A stretch of DNA of 64,000 nucleotides from an uncultured Lachnospiraceae bacterium (GCA_910585215.1 CAJUDQ010000008.1:1-64000), one strand, 5' to 3'. Numbered from the stretch's first letter, positions 17,448 to 26,408 are shown. Numbers and translations are program-made. The notes: generated by a model not told the origin, from the sequence alone.

Positions 17448-17508
17448 TCAAAGCCTTTTCACATACCTACTTTTCAACCCTTGATATCAATACGACACAC
17501 TCAACATG
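17448..17508. repeat. att-like repeat A: rum/rlmD 3'-end sequence
   Basis: This 61-bp segment aligns with 24891-24950 (my hand alignment needs one gap; most positions match). On the minus strand it encodes HVECVVLISRVEK and a stop, which resembles the C-terminal tail of RlmD/RumA rRNA uracil methyltransferases. It is the outer boundary of the accessory island. Confidence 0.6.
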
Positions 17509-18107
17509 GCTCGATTGCTCCGGATTGATATCAGATTTTTGCGATCGTTCGCGGGAATTTATCAAAACGTATTTTTGCCATAAAACACACCAATTTTTAC
17601 CATTGTTCATTCTCGGAAGTAAGTCAAAGGCCTTGCTTCTACCTACAATATACAAATCTACAGATTTTTCGACCGCCACAAAACTTCGCTCTGACGGAAC
17701 AAGTTTCGGAGCCTGAAGACGACAATTGTCAGGATATTTTTCATACGGCCATTCCCAGACATATTCCAGTATTCCAAAAAATTCTCCGACATGTACGACG
17801 CACAAATTTGGCAATCCAATAAGAGCTGAGTACTTTATATTCTCATTATCAAGTCTCTGGCAAAACTCTTCGCACTTTTTTATCTCATCTGCGTTCAATG
17901 GCTTACCTTTTATCTCAAACCATCTATTCAAGTTGGGAATATAAAAGTCTGGAAGGTCTCTGGTTCCGTCCATTTCAAAGCCTTCAATCTCATATTCATA
18001 AGTCAGGCCAATAGTATTGAAAAAGACAGCCCATCGAGCTTCAAGCCGACTGCGAAATCGATATCCGTCACATACTTAGTTTCAATTGCTTTTATATCAT
18101 TATTCAT
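17467..18107 (-). pseudogene. Frameshifted PDDEXK-like nuclease/phage-type protein, fused to rum tail
   Basis: Translation from the ATG at 18107 (GGAGGG upstream) gives MNNDIKAIETKY; the family continues DGYRFRSRLEARWAVFFN, but this lies in another frame. A CA duplication (18069-18072) explains the shift: removing 2 bp restores one frame. Downstream, DLPDFYIP and WFEIKGK are PD-(D/E)xK-like residues of a nuclease-type domain often seen in phage and mobile genes. The last ~13 residues (HVECVVLISRVEK) belong to att repeat A, so the ORF runs into the rum tail. Probably inactive unless translation begins internally at 17973. Confidence 0.7.
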
Positions 18108-18136
18108 TAAAAAATATCCCTCCACTTCCGCAGATG

Positions 18137-18391
18137 TCATTTAATCCATTCTCCAATTTCAAGATTCACGAATTCTTCCAGTTTAATATTAGAATGGTAA
18201 TCATCATCATACTTACTAGCAAGCATCTGTGCATCGTACTTGAACGATATGTTGTACAGCTTGACTTTTTTATTTTCCGGATTAGGTCATTCTTTATGAA
18301 AAAATCGATAACACGCTTATGCCCAATACATCCAGTTCCCAACTTTTACTTCATCGAAATGTGGGGCTATATCGGCAGGTAGTATACCCAT
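18137..18391 (-). pseudogene. Degraded protein remnant upstream of the PDDEXK-like gene
   Basis: The minus strand encodes pieces in different frames: MGILPADIAPHFDEVKVG then a stop; KRVIDFFIKNDLIRKIK; and KVKLYNISFKYDAQMLASKY running to LEIGEWIK and a stop at 18137. Together they look like one former protein broken by at least two frameshifts. I do not recognise the family. It lies between the DUF4268 segment and the PDDEXK-like pseudogene. Confidence 0.5.
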
Positions 18392-18426
18392 GCAGGATTT
18401 TTGATGATTCTCGTCTGGTCACTTCC

Positions 18427-19254
18427 TCATCTCTTGATATACGGCACAATCACATCATAGAACTTTTTTGTCCAGTCGGCATGGAAGTTAGCCATCTGTA
18501 GCCATTCTGTCTCATTCTCGATACTGACATTATTCAGCTGAATGAACACCTTGGATGATTTGATGTCATCGCCACGATTCCATTGCAGTGTAGTACCCAG
18601 AACCGATTCGATTTCAGCTTTATGCGTGTAAAGGCTGTCAAAGGCATTCTTGTTTTCCTGTTTGCTTCCCCTGCCAAAGACAACCTCTGCTCGTGCCGCA
18701 TCATAGTTCGCTACGCAGTAAAGATAGAATCCGCCGATTCCAAAGAACCCATTGATCCAGTTATCTCTAGATGAACTAACATTTGAGAAGGAACCATCCT
18801 CTCCATGCGCCTTCTGGATAATTGGAAGTGCATACGTCCAGTATTTTCTCCGGAGTTCATGACGACTGCCCGGCTGATCGGCATGAACTTCATTTTCATC
18901 ACGCAGATAGAACATCAAATCTGCTCGATTTTCACCGTACAATTTGAACAGACGGCTCAAAACAGACAGCTTGCTCTGGGTACTGGTATTTATCCACACA
19001 TAAATGTCATCTCCGATCTCTAGCGATTTTGTAAATGCATCTGGATTGGTATTGAAGTGGAGTGCGATGTTTTCCTCCTCCGACATAGCTAGTTTTGTTA
19101 TGATGGTTTTATCCTCCACATAAAGAATCTGAATAACTTTCTGGAACATCTCGACCCAGCTTGTTACCGGCTGCTCTGTATTCTTAAAGGTAAACTTAGC
19201 GATCAGGCGACTGGTTAGCTCACTCTCGTCCTCAAGGGTATAGGTGTCGAGCTG
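18427..19254 (-). CDS. DUF4268 segment, continuation of the GmrSD-like gene after a -1 shift
   Basis: This frame continues the DUF262/DUF1524 protein from the A7 run at 19255-19261: after the shift it reads QLDTYTLEDESELTSRLIAK and later DUF4268 features such as WINTSTQSKLSVLSRLF and FHADWTKKFYDVIVPYIK. The first in-frame ATG is at 19149 (240 aa), with no good ribosome binding site, so separate translation is doubtful. DUF4268 commonly forms the C-terminus of DUF262 proteins, so this is one gene in two frames. Whether it is broken or rescued by frameshifting is open. Confidence 0.7.
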   Translation of the reverse strand, partial: QLDTYTLEDESELTSRLIAKFTFKNTEQPVTSWVEMFQKVIQILYVEDKTIITKLAMSEEENIALHFNTNPDAFTKSLEIGDDIYVWINTSTQSKLSVLSRLFKLYGENRADLMFYLRDENEVHADQPGSRHELRRKYWTYALPIIQKAHGEDGSFSNVSSSRDNWINGFFGIGGFYLYCVANYDAARAEVVFGRGSKQENKNAFDSLYTHKAEIESVLGTTLQWNRGDDIKSSKVFIQLNNVSIENETEWLQMANFHADWTKKFYDVIVPYIKR

Positions 19255-20954
19255 TTTTTTTCCGATTTATATTCTGTTACAGGCGCTGTCCAGATCGTCA
19301 ATGCTCTGCCCATGAGATATGCACTGCGTTCTTCCAACTCTGCCAGCGTCCATTTATTCTTTTTGGCAATCCAAGTATTTATGCGGATACCGCTATCATC
19401 AAAACCATTCTGCATAGTTTTCTTTTTCGTAAATGAGCTATTGTTGTATTTTGAGTTATAGGCAATCAGTGTCAGATTTGCCATACGATGCAGCCACAAC
19501 TCATGTATCTGCTCATAGTCATCGCCCAGTTCTTTCTGCCATACTAATGTAAGATGCTGCGGCATAATATGCTCAATTGAATATGTACCATCATCGCAAT
19601 GACGGTATACATCCTTGTCCTCCGAAGAGCCAAAGTTCTCAAACCGTTCAAGAATATAAACCTTATTCTTGCTGTTCCTCAAATGCACCAGGCGTTCCTC
19701 AAATGCCGCCTTAAACTCCTCATCATCAGGGAAACGAGTACGCTCTTTCTTTGACAACAGTGCATATTTGAGTTTCTCAACATAGTTTTCCTCAGTGCCG
19801 TCGTATCGGATAATCTCTCTGTGCAGCATGAGGAAGATTTTATTCAAAGCATTTGTCGGCAAGTCACACATTGTCCTGCGGAACAGGTAATTCTCTGTGG
19901 TCAGGAAAATCTCTGTGACCTGTGCCAGCGTCAGCTTATTTTCGCTATAAAGACGCAGCACTTCAAGGAAGTACGGCCTTGTTACCGTCGTCTCCAAACG
20001 GTTCAGCCGGTCGATACATGCGTCAAGTACAGCGCTATCGGAATTACCATCAAGGAGAATTTGATAGCGTTTTGCGTAGGCCAGCATCTCAACAAGCAGC
20101 TGTTCTGTCTCGATCTTTCCGAGCTCCACAAAATCCTTAAAATTGATGTAGATTTTCTTCTGCTGTGGAATAGCCTGCTGCTTTACACTCAGGTAATCCC
20201 TGATGAAAGCACTAACATCATATTTCGTGCAGACCTCTATCTTATTCCAATATTTGTCGTAATAGTTCTCTTGCTCCTTGGACGGCAAACTCATCAGGAT
20301 GAAGTTCCTGATATTATCACCTTCGCTAAGATCGAGGCCAGTTGAGTTCAGGCTTTCAAAAATGAGCTGCAGATTATCATCCATATCTAGCCAGATATTG
20401 ATGATCTCCAAACCGCAGATCGCATCGTAAAGCTGGTCGATAGTAATTTCCTGCTTCTGAATCCGGTCATAAAAATAGTCGTAGTTTACGGTCAAATTTG
20501 ACTCGCGAACGTGTTCTGTCGGATCAGAGAACAGCTTGCCAAAAGCCGTCTGGTCGTTTTTGACCAGCTTGAGCTTGATACGAATGTCTTCCGGCTTCCA
20601 TTTATCTACGAGGTATTCCTCGAAAATACGTTGTTTAAGATTGGCTGTCTCTGGCACAATGATACCCTTGTCAATCAGGTTATACATTGCGAGGAATAGC
20701 AGCGATACCGTAGTAAGACGCTGCTGACCGTCGATAATCAAAAACTCCTCATTGTGACCATCCGGATTATATACGGAAACAAAGCTCCCGAAGAAGTGAC
20801 TCTTCTGGTGTCCCTTGATGATTTTTACGAGGTCATCATACAGCTGTTTGCAGTTCTCGGTCTTCCAGTCATAATTCCTCTGGTAAACTGGAATGACAAA
20901 CCTCTTGTTGGAGCCCTCCAGATATTTAACGAATTTGCATTCAGAACCCTTCAT
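19215..20954 (-). CDS. GmrSD-like restriction protein, DUF262 plus DUF1524 (frame interrupted)
   Basis: A type IV restriction-like enzyme. The N-terminal DUF262 (ParB-like nucleotide-binding) domain carries PVYQRNYDW (residues 22-30) and IIDGQQRLTT (73-82). The C-terminal DUF1524 HNH-type nuclease has IEHIMPQH (460-467) and the downstream Asn/His pattern WLHRMANLTLI. GmrSD relatives cleave modified phage DNA. GGAGGAG precedes the ATG. The frame ends after 579 aa, in SEKNSSTPI, directly beyond an A7 run; the natural C-terminal DUF4268 continues in the -1 frame. Upstream is a helicase remnant whose stop lies 2 bp before this ATG, so they were one operon. Confidence 0.82.
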   Translation of the reverse strand: MKGSECKFVKYLEGSNKRFVIPVYQRNYDWKTENCKQLYDDLVKIIKGHQKSHFFGSFVSVYNPDGHNEEFLIIDGQQRLTTVSLLFLAMYNLIDKGIIVPETANLKQRIFEEYLVDKWKPEDIRIKLKLVKNDQTAFGKLFSDPTEHVRESNLTVNYDYFYDRIQKQEITIDQLYDAICGLEIINIWLDMDDNLQLIFESLNSTGLDLSEGDNIRNFILMSLPSKEQENYYDKYWNKIEVCTKYDVSAFIRDYLSVKQQAIPQQKKIYINFKDFVELGKIETEQLLVEMLAYAKRYQILLDGNSDSAVLDACIDRLNRLETTVTRPYFLEVLRLYSENKLTLAQVTEIFLTTENYLFRRTMCDLPTNALNKIFLMLHREIIRYDGTEENYVEKLKYALLSKKERTRFPDDEEFKAAFEERLVHLRNSKNKVYILERFENFGSSEDKDVYRHCDDGTYSIEHIMPQHLTLVWQKELGDDYEQIHELWLHRMANLTLIAYNSKYNNSSFTKKKTMQNGFDDSGIRINTWIAKKNKWTLAELEERSAYLMGRALTIWTAPVTEYKSEKNSSTPIPLRTRVS

Positions 20955-20956
20955 TT

Positions 20957-21417
20957 TTACTCCTCCTTGCTAACAAAGATTCCTAGAACATTCTGCCGAA
21001 TGTATTCGACTTCGTTCTCTATGCTCGTTCGACCATACTTTGATAATGAGGCCTTTAGTTTCAATTTTCCAGTGCTACCATCCTTCACTTCTGGATAGTG
21101 GAGGTTATCTTTTTTATGGCCATAATGAGCCGTTTTGTCTGATCAACAGATGTGTTTATATCGTCATCTGGAATTATCTGTGCATTTTTGAATTTCTTAC
21201 GGATGTTATTCTCATCTTTATCTTTTGGATTGCTAGCAATAGAAAGTGCCTGCTTCGGCAACATCCTAACATAATCATCCAATTCTACCTTTTCTGCCTC
21301 CTCGCTAACAAAGTAGACGTTTCCGAAAAGATTAAAACTTATTCTGCCTACACGACCTATCAAATTTCTGAAGTCGACTGATTCTATCTCACTACGAAAT
21401 ATCTTGTTATCTGTAAA
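20957..21417 (-). pseudogene. SF2 helicase C-terminal remnant
   Basis: The minus strand encodes DFRNLIGRVGRISFNLFGN, the motif VI region of a Ski2-like/DEAH superfamily 2 helicase, then about 60 more residues. After a frameshift near 21115-21135 the frame YGHKKDNLHYPEVKDG continues to SKYGRTSIENEVEYIRQNV and ends at 20957, just before the GmrSD-like ATG. Everything upstream of motif VI is missing and replaced by an IS3 remnant. The motif resembles helicases of defence operons (for example HamB of Hachiman), but the fragment is too short to assign. Confidence 0.65.
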
Positions 21418-21540
21418 GTTATGGGATTATGTACACTGATAACTATCACAAAGTACATTCCTTTTTAGGATATCAAACCCCTATACAGTACAGGCAAAAC
21501 AACCTTAAAAAAATTTCTAAAAAAGTGTTAACAATCCAAA
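21418..21540 (+). mobile_element. IS3-family transposase 3' remnant
   Basis: The plus strand encodes YTDNYHKVHSFLGYQTPIQY, matching the C-terminal Y-N-x-x-R-P-H-x-x-L-G-Y-x-T-P pattern of IS3/IS150 OrfB transposases, with two Arg/Pro-type substitutions. Only about 35 residues are left. It abuts the truncated SF2 helicase and ends at the stop of the RecD-like gene, so an old insertion probably removed the 5' part of the helicase gene. Confidence 0.6.
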
Positions 21541-21542
21541 TA

Positions 21543-24368
21543 TTATTTTATTTCACTCTTGAGCAAACCAACATCATGGTTATTATTTTTCGGCTTTATT
21601 CTATCAAGAACCTTCTTTTCCACTACCTGCGTCCAATAAATCTTTAATTTCTTTCTTGCTCGTGTAATAGCAGTGTAAAATATACTATGAGTTATCAATT
21701 CGTCAATCTCATCCGTTATAATAATTTTTACAGAATCATATTCTAGGCCTTGCGCTTTGTGAATTGATACAGCATATGCAATTTGAAATGGAACAATTGC
21801 CTTTGAAACACTATCATCATCTTCATCTGTACTTCTATTTTTATTTACTTCAAACCGGATAATTGAATTGCCATTTTCAGCATTTCCAATAATCTCAAAA
21901 TCATAGTCATCTTCATTTAAATCAATAAGCGGTCTATCAATTTCTATATCAAATTGAATACGTTCTGTTGGTTTGTCTGCATCAATAATGGTAAAGTCTA
22001 CAATTCGAGCCTTCATGTTATTATGAATTATCGGTACTTGATCTTTATGTTGACTAAAAAATTTATCAGCAGAATCATTAAATAGAATTGGATCACCAAC
22101 CTTATATCGTTGTATGCCTCTCCATATCTCTTTGCTATTATTGTTTTCTTGCATAAAATGATTAATGTTATTAATTCCGTATAGTCCACCATAATTCAAG
22201 CAAAGAATTATTTCATTTTCCTCTGCAGAAGTAAAAATAGATGGATCAAGGTTAGCAGAGAATTCGCCCCCTTGTAATCTGTCAAGTACATCATCTTCCA
22301 TTTTTCGCACATTGTCCCACAATGCCAGTAATTGCTTGCTGTTACTTCTATAAGGTTTTGTTAATTCACAAACAGCTGTTTTCGGCAAAAAATTACGAAC
22401 AGCATCAAACCAATTACCAAATTCAATAGCCTCTATTTGGTATGTATCTCCAACCAAAATAAGAAGCTTAAATTTTGCTTGTTCAAGCAGTTCTTTCATA
22501 TTTTGATTACTTACAGTGCTACACTCATCAATCACAAGGATATCATAATCTTGTTTTAAATCCTTTGTATTTATAAACTTAGTAATTGTCATAAATTCGC
22601 AATTTGATGATGCAACAACTTTTCGCTTAAGATTATTCACTGCAGGATTAGTGTGAGCCAAATAGAGTCTGGAATAATTTTTAAAAAGATGCGCAATATG
22701 ATTTATAAGAGTTGTTTTACCTGTTCCTGCAGATCCGTATATAACAGAAACTTGTGACTTAGTAAACATATTTATCAATGCCACCTTTTTTTCATCAGAA
22801 TCAATTTGGTAATCTGTATTTTGAAGCCAATGGTTTACCATATTAGAATAGTTTTTTACACCACTAACCGCCAAACTTTTTATTCTTTGAATAATTGCAA
22901 CTGTATCGTCTTTATAACCCTCCATAAAAATATGATTATTCTTTATTAGTAACTTTCGAGCTTGCTGTTTTTTATTGGTATGTAACTTACCATTATATAT
23001 ATTAACAAGAGTATCTATGTCATCAAAAAAACCTAATTTGTAATGTCCGTTTTTATTTTTTTCCAATGGAGTAAAGAGTATTCCCTTTTGTTCTGTATTA
23101 TTCCTAATAGTCCATGCCAAAAGTTCATATTCATGTCCATTTACATCAAGACAATCAAATAAATCTGACAGGCTTGGAACATGTCCTTTTAAAGCAGAAC
23201 AGAAGGGCATTGTGTCAAAGGGAATACATTTATTAGATAAATACAGATTTGATAGCAAATTATTCCTCCCTATATACTTGCTTCTTTGCTCATAATAATC
23301 CCATTTCCATTGTTCTTCATATTGATCTTTAATAATTCTGTTCGTCATATGGTAAAGCAAATAACAAAGAACATTACTGCTGGGTGCTCCTTCACTAATG
23401 ATTGCACGACATTTATCAAGTATATGCCAAAAATGTCTTGTATCTGTCTTGGGTACTATACACTCATGTACTTCTTGATAATGTGTGTCTGAAAACATAA
23501 TAATTTCTGATAAATTTAATCCTGTTTCAGTTAAATATTTAGCAAGATTTCGCTGTTCCGCATTACCTGGGGTAAATCCATTTCCATCGAACAATTTTGC
23601 CAAATTCTTAAACTCACATGGTCGTATGCTTACCTCCCAATCAACAATAATCCTAATCGGCATTTGCTTGTCAAATAACTCAATATAATTATCGGCAAGA
23701 GCGAATTTAACCGCATAAAAGTCTGTAATTTCAATATCTGTAAAAGCAATAATGCGGTCTGTTTTACTTGCTCTATCATTTGCAGGAATAAAAGCAATCT
23801 CATAATATATTTTATCGCCAAAAAAGAATGGCTTAATTTTCTGAATGTAAAAACGATCAAAACGAAAACCATTTTGAATAGGAGTTTTGTATTGATCTAC
23901 CTTTTGAGCAATTTTCTCATAGTATTCTTTAAAACTATCATCTGCCTCTAACGGAAACTGTTCAAGATTGGAAAGTACATCCAACGAATATTCTTTATGC
24001 AAAAAATTTCTTATGCGGAAAAGATATTCATAATATTTAAACATCAATCGTTCAGAATTTTCTTCTTCTAAAGTACGATGAGAAACAGATACTTGCAAAA
24101 AATGATGAAAACGTGACAAATGACGCAAAAAACTCTCGTTTTTTACATATTTTACAGCTTTTTGAAGATTTTCATGTGAATCTTCTATATCATCACCGTT
24201 AGCATAGACTTTTAGCATAATATGTTCCACAAAATGTCGAAGTTGAGAAAGAATGTCTTGTGAAATCTGTCCTCTTGGTAAATTTCCCATATTGCTTATA
24301 TGACGGCATATAACTTTATCTGTATTTAAAATTTGTTCATCTATTTGTAAATTAGTCTTTGTAACCAT
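21543..24368 (-). CDS. RecD-like SF1 helicase with long unknown N-terminal region
   Basis: A 941-aa protein. The C-terminal ~400 residues form an SF1 helicase of RecD/Pif1 type: Walker A GSAGTGKTT (545-553), Walker B with DECS (614-617), motif III LVGDTYQIEAIEFG, and the UvrD_C_2 motif SIHKAQG (~867) followed by AITRARKKL. Residues 1-540 are not recognised. They include LRHFVEHI (an R-x4-H pattern as in HEPN domains) and RIRNFLHKE, but the match is weak. No RecB/C partner is present. It lies between the serine recombinase and IS3 remnants in a decaying defence block, yet is intact. A defence role is inferred from context only. Confidence 0.8.
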   Translation of the reverse strand: MVTKTNLQIDEQILNTDKVICRHISNMGNLPRGQISQDILSQLRHFVEHIMLKVYANGDDIEDSHENLQKAVKYVKNESFLRHLSRFHHFLQVSVSHRTLEEENSERLMFKYYEYLFRIRNFLHKEYSLDVLSNLEQFPLEADDSFKEYYEKIAQKVDQYKTPIQNGFRFDRFYIQKIKPFFFGDKIYYEIAFIPANDRASKTDRIIAFTDIEITDFYAVKFALADNYIELFDKQMPIRIIVDWEVSIRPCEFKNLAKLFDGNGFTPGNAEQRNLAKYLTETGLNLSEIIMFSDTHYQEVHECIVPKTDTRHFWHILDKCRAIISEGAPSSNVLCYLLYHMTNRIIKDQYEEQWKWDYYEQRSKYIGRNNLLSNLYLSNKCIPFDTMPFCSALKGHVPSLSDLFDCLDVNGHEYELLAWTIRNNTEQKGILFTPLEKNKNGHYKLGFFDDIDTLVNIYNGKLHTNKKQQARKLLIKNNHIFMEGYKDDTVAIIQRIKSLAVSGVKNYSNMVNHWLQNTDYQIDSDEKKVALINMFTKSQVSVIYGSAGTGKTTLINHIAHLFKNYSRLYLAHTNPAVNNLKRKVVASSNCEFMTITKFINTKDLKQDYDILVIDECSTVSNQNMKELLEQAKFKLLILVGDTYQIEAIEFGNWFDAVRNFLPKTAVCELTKPYRSNSKQLLALWDNVRKMEDDVLDRLQGGEFSANLDPSIFTSAEENEIILCLNYGGLYGINNINHFMQENNNSKEIWRGIQRYKVGDPILFNDSADKFFSQHKDQVPIIHNNMKARIVDFTIIDADKPTERIQFDIEIDRPLIDLNEDDYDFEIIGNAENGNSIIRFEVNKNRSTDEDDDSVSKAIVPFQIAYAVSIHKAQGLEYDSVKIIITDEIDELITHSIFYTAITRARKKLKIYWTQVVEKKVLDRIKPKNNNHDVGLLKSEIK

Positions 24369-24448
24369 ATTGTCCTCTAATCTGTATTTCTAAACACAAA
24401 ACTTCTTTGTACATATATTTCTTATCCTTAACTATAATTGAGAATCAT

Positions 24449-24909
24449 CTACTTTCTTTTTGAACTATATTTCTCACTTTTCATCTTAATTCCATTTTCA
24501 TCTTTCACCACATTACTCCACCGTCTTTTTTCTTTCTGAACAACCTCAAAAAGTTGCTTTGATATTATAGCAGAATTGCTACCTGATGCCAAATAATGAG
24601 CTTCACTTTTCCTGTTGGCGAGAAAATTTTTCGTTTTTCAAGTTCTTTGATAATACCTATAACGCTTTGTCCATCAAGATACAAATTAAATATCAACTTA
24701 ACATTTTTAGCTTTTTCTTTATCAATTGATAAATGAATACCATTATTATATTTATAGCCATAGCACTTTCTATTATAAAGTTTTGAAGTTCCCTGTACTG
24801 TATGTTGCTTAATGCCCCATTTAATATTTTCGCTTCTGAACTCATTTTCAGCTTGTGCAATGGATTCCATTATAGCCACTATCAAATCATTCAAAGCCTT
24901 TTCACACAC
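24449..24909 (-). pseudogene. Large serine recombinase remnant
   Basis: The minus strand reads ESIAQAENEFRSENIKWGIK, then NRKCYGYKYNNG and a stretch typical of the Recombinase domain. After a deletion or frameshift near 24590, the frame resumes as AIISKQLFEVVQKEKRRWS, then NVVKDENG and KYSSKRK with a stop at 24449. The catalytic N-terminal resolvase domain and the zinc ribbon/C-terminal domain are missing. It sits against att-like repeat B, where an integrase gene is expected at one end of an integrated element. Confidence 0.75.
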
Positions 24910-24950
24910 CTACTTTTTCACCATGACATCAACGCGATACACTCAACATG
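24891..24950. repeat. att-like repeat B: rum/rlmD 3'-end sequence
   Basis: Direct repeat of 17448-17508. On the minus strand it encodes HVECIALMSW followed by a stop, then AGTAGGTGTGTGAAAAGGC, shared with copy A. It marks the junction between the restriction/helicase block and the four-gene kinase/radical SAM block. Confidence 0.6.
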
Positions 24951-25040
24951 AGTACAAAATTAGAACATATTCCCACAAAATCGCGGAAATATAGGCAATA
25001 TTTATACAGTAGTAATACCGTTCGTGCAACCCATTTCCCA
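24951..25040. repeat. Element-end repeat C
   Basis: This sequence, immediately to the right of repeat B, is homologous to 28725-28814. The stretch 24965-25040 aligns without gaps with 28739-28814, with 59 of 76 bases identical by my count. In both places it directly flanks the rum-tail codons for His-Val-Glu, so it is probably the end of an integrated element. Confidence 0.65.
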
Positions 25041-25074
25041 AAAATCCTTTATCTATTGTTGAAAAACCATTTTT

Positions 25075-25779
25075 TTATAACACATCTTTTTTCTCGTATA
25101 CTTTTTTACATCGATTTAAAATTGTCGACACCAAAAATTGATTATCAGTACTTATCAAATGATATTTTTTGTTTACTCTCGGAGTAAAAATAGCCCTCAT
25201 GATTCCATTTTGATCTGTTTTAATTTGTCCTTTTAAGCCTGTTACATTATCTTTTTGTATATAAAATCTAATTTTCACCCCATGCACAGAAACCTTTTTA
25301 TATAAATTCAACAATTTTTCATCTGTTGTTGATTCACACAATAATGTACAATGTTTTTTTAAATGTTCAATTCTATCGGTTTGTTTTTTATAGTCTTTTT
25401 CATATAAAAAATCTAAATCTTTTCCAATAACGTACAATTCTACCGCATCGTCACCAAAACTATCATATATATTTTTTATTTCCCCGTGAGTATACTCTAC
25501 TTTATTAGTCAACTTAGATTGTAAGAACAAAATAATACCCAACAGTAAGTTGGCAAATATAATATATAAAATTCCGAATTTGGCATTAAGATAAAAGGGA
25601 ATCATAGACAAATTATTTTCTTGTTCTAAACTTGACAAACTAACAAAGCAAGGTATATTTATCCATAAAATTATAATAAAACAAATTGTAAAAAATAAAC
25701 TCTTTGTCAACTCATTTTTCCATACAATGTTAAACACTAACATCAAAATTAGAATTAGCACAATAATAGATATGTTCAT
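25075..25779 (-). CDS. Membrane protein with cytosolic C-terminal domain (putative effector)
   Basis: A 234-aa protein with three predicted membrane spans (about residues 3-20, 27-48 and 67-87) and a soluble domain (about 95-234). The soluble part includes VELYVIGKDLDFLYEKDYK and VHGVKIRFYIQKDN, alternating strands and helices that faintly recall phospholipase D-like folds, but I cannot assign a family. It is the last gene of the tmk-like/radical SAM/UDG-like operon, 80 bp after the UDG-like stop, with GGGGAAGTGA before the ATG. Its place and build recall membrane effectors of abortive-infection operons; this is inference. Confidence 0.6.
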   Translation of the reverse strand: MNISIIVLILILMLVFNIVWKNELTKSLFFTICFIIILWINIPCFVSLSSLEQENNLSMIPFYLNAKFGILYIIFANLLLGIILFLQSKLTNKVEYTHGEIKNIYDSFGDDAVELYVIGKDLDFLYEKDYKKQTDRIEHLKKHCTLLCESTTDEKLLNLYKKVSVHGVKIRFYIQKDNVTGLKGQIKTDQNGIMRAIFTPRVNKKYHLISTDNQFLVSTILNRCKKVYEKKDVL

Positions 25780-25859
25780 TCACTTCCCCATCCTTCCTTA
25801 TCCATAAAGTATATTTTAATTGCGCAAACTATTTTGCTAACTTATTAAAATCATAACAT

Positions 25860-26408
25860 CTATAATAGCTGTCTAATTATCTTTTCTACCCCCTCAATGT
25901 AATCCTGCATATTTTTTCTTTTATAAACATGAATATATGAGGGATGGTGTATAGGAACATAATAGATTCCTTCAATTTTTTCATAATGATATTCAAAACC
26001 ATTCCATTTTTCAAATCCAATTTTCTTTTTTTTCGCAACTGCTGAATATACCTTTTCTCCCAATAAAAAAATAATTTTAGGAGACATTGTATGTATTTCA
26101 CTTAACAAATGTTCAAAACAACAATCAATTTCACTTTTATCAGGATAACGAAGCTTTTGCTGCTCTGTTAAAGGTAAGCATTTAACTAAATTAGTTTTAT
26201 ATGCAATTACTTCTTCACACTTTTTTTCAATTTTGTGGATTATCATGCCCGTATTCGTTTCTGGCGATAATGGTAATTCAGTATCAGATATCACTTTTTT
26301 AGCTGATAAACCAACCCAAAAAATTTGACATTCCTTTTCTACATCTAGTAATGGCTTTTGGTTAAAGCATAAGCCACATTTTTGACACTTTCGTATTTGT
26401 TCGATCAT
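25860..26408 (-). CDS. Uracil-DNA glycosylase superfamily protein with altered active site
   Basis: A 182-aa protein of the family 4/5-like UDG fold. Probable Fe-S ligands are C8, C11, C77 and C96 or C97 (C-x2-C ... C-x18-C). Motif B is kept as HHPSYI (154-159). Motif A, normally GEAPG with the catalytic Glu, reads VGLSAKK here, and PLSPETNTG replaces the usual F-V-G-R region. It may therefore bind a different base or act without classical glycosylase chemistry. The ATG overlaps the radical SAM stop (TAATG), with GGAGAAGG upstream, so the two are translationally coupled. Confidence 0.75.
   Translation of the reverse strand: MIEQIRKCQKCGLCFNQKPLLDVEKECQIFWVGLSAKKVISDTELPLSPETNTGMIIHKIEKKCEEVIAYKTNLVKCLPLTEQQKLRYPDKSEIDCCFEHLLSEIHTMSPKIIFLLGEKVYSAVAKKKKIGFEKWNGFEYHYEKIEGIYYVPIHHPSYIHVYKRKNMQDYIEGVEKIIRQLL

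Noticed and set aside
25780..25815. Nine-codon upstream ORF (MDKEGWGSE) overlapping the start of the membrane protein
   Set aside because: It overlaps the start as ATGA but is probably a by-product of the purine-rich ribosome binding site; no further support.
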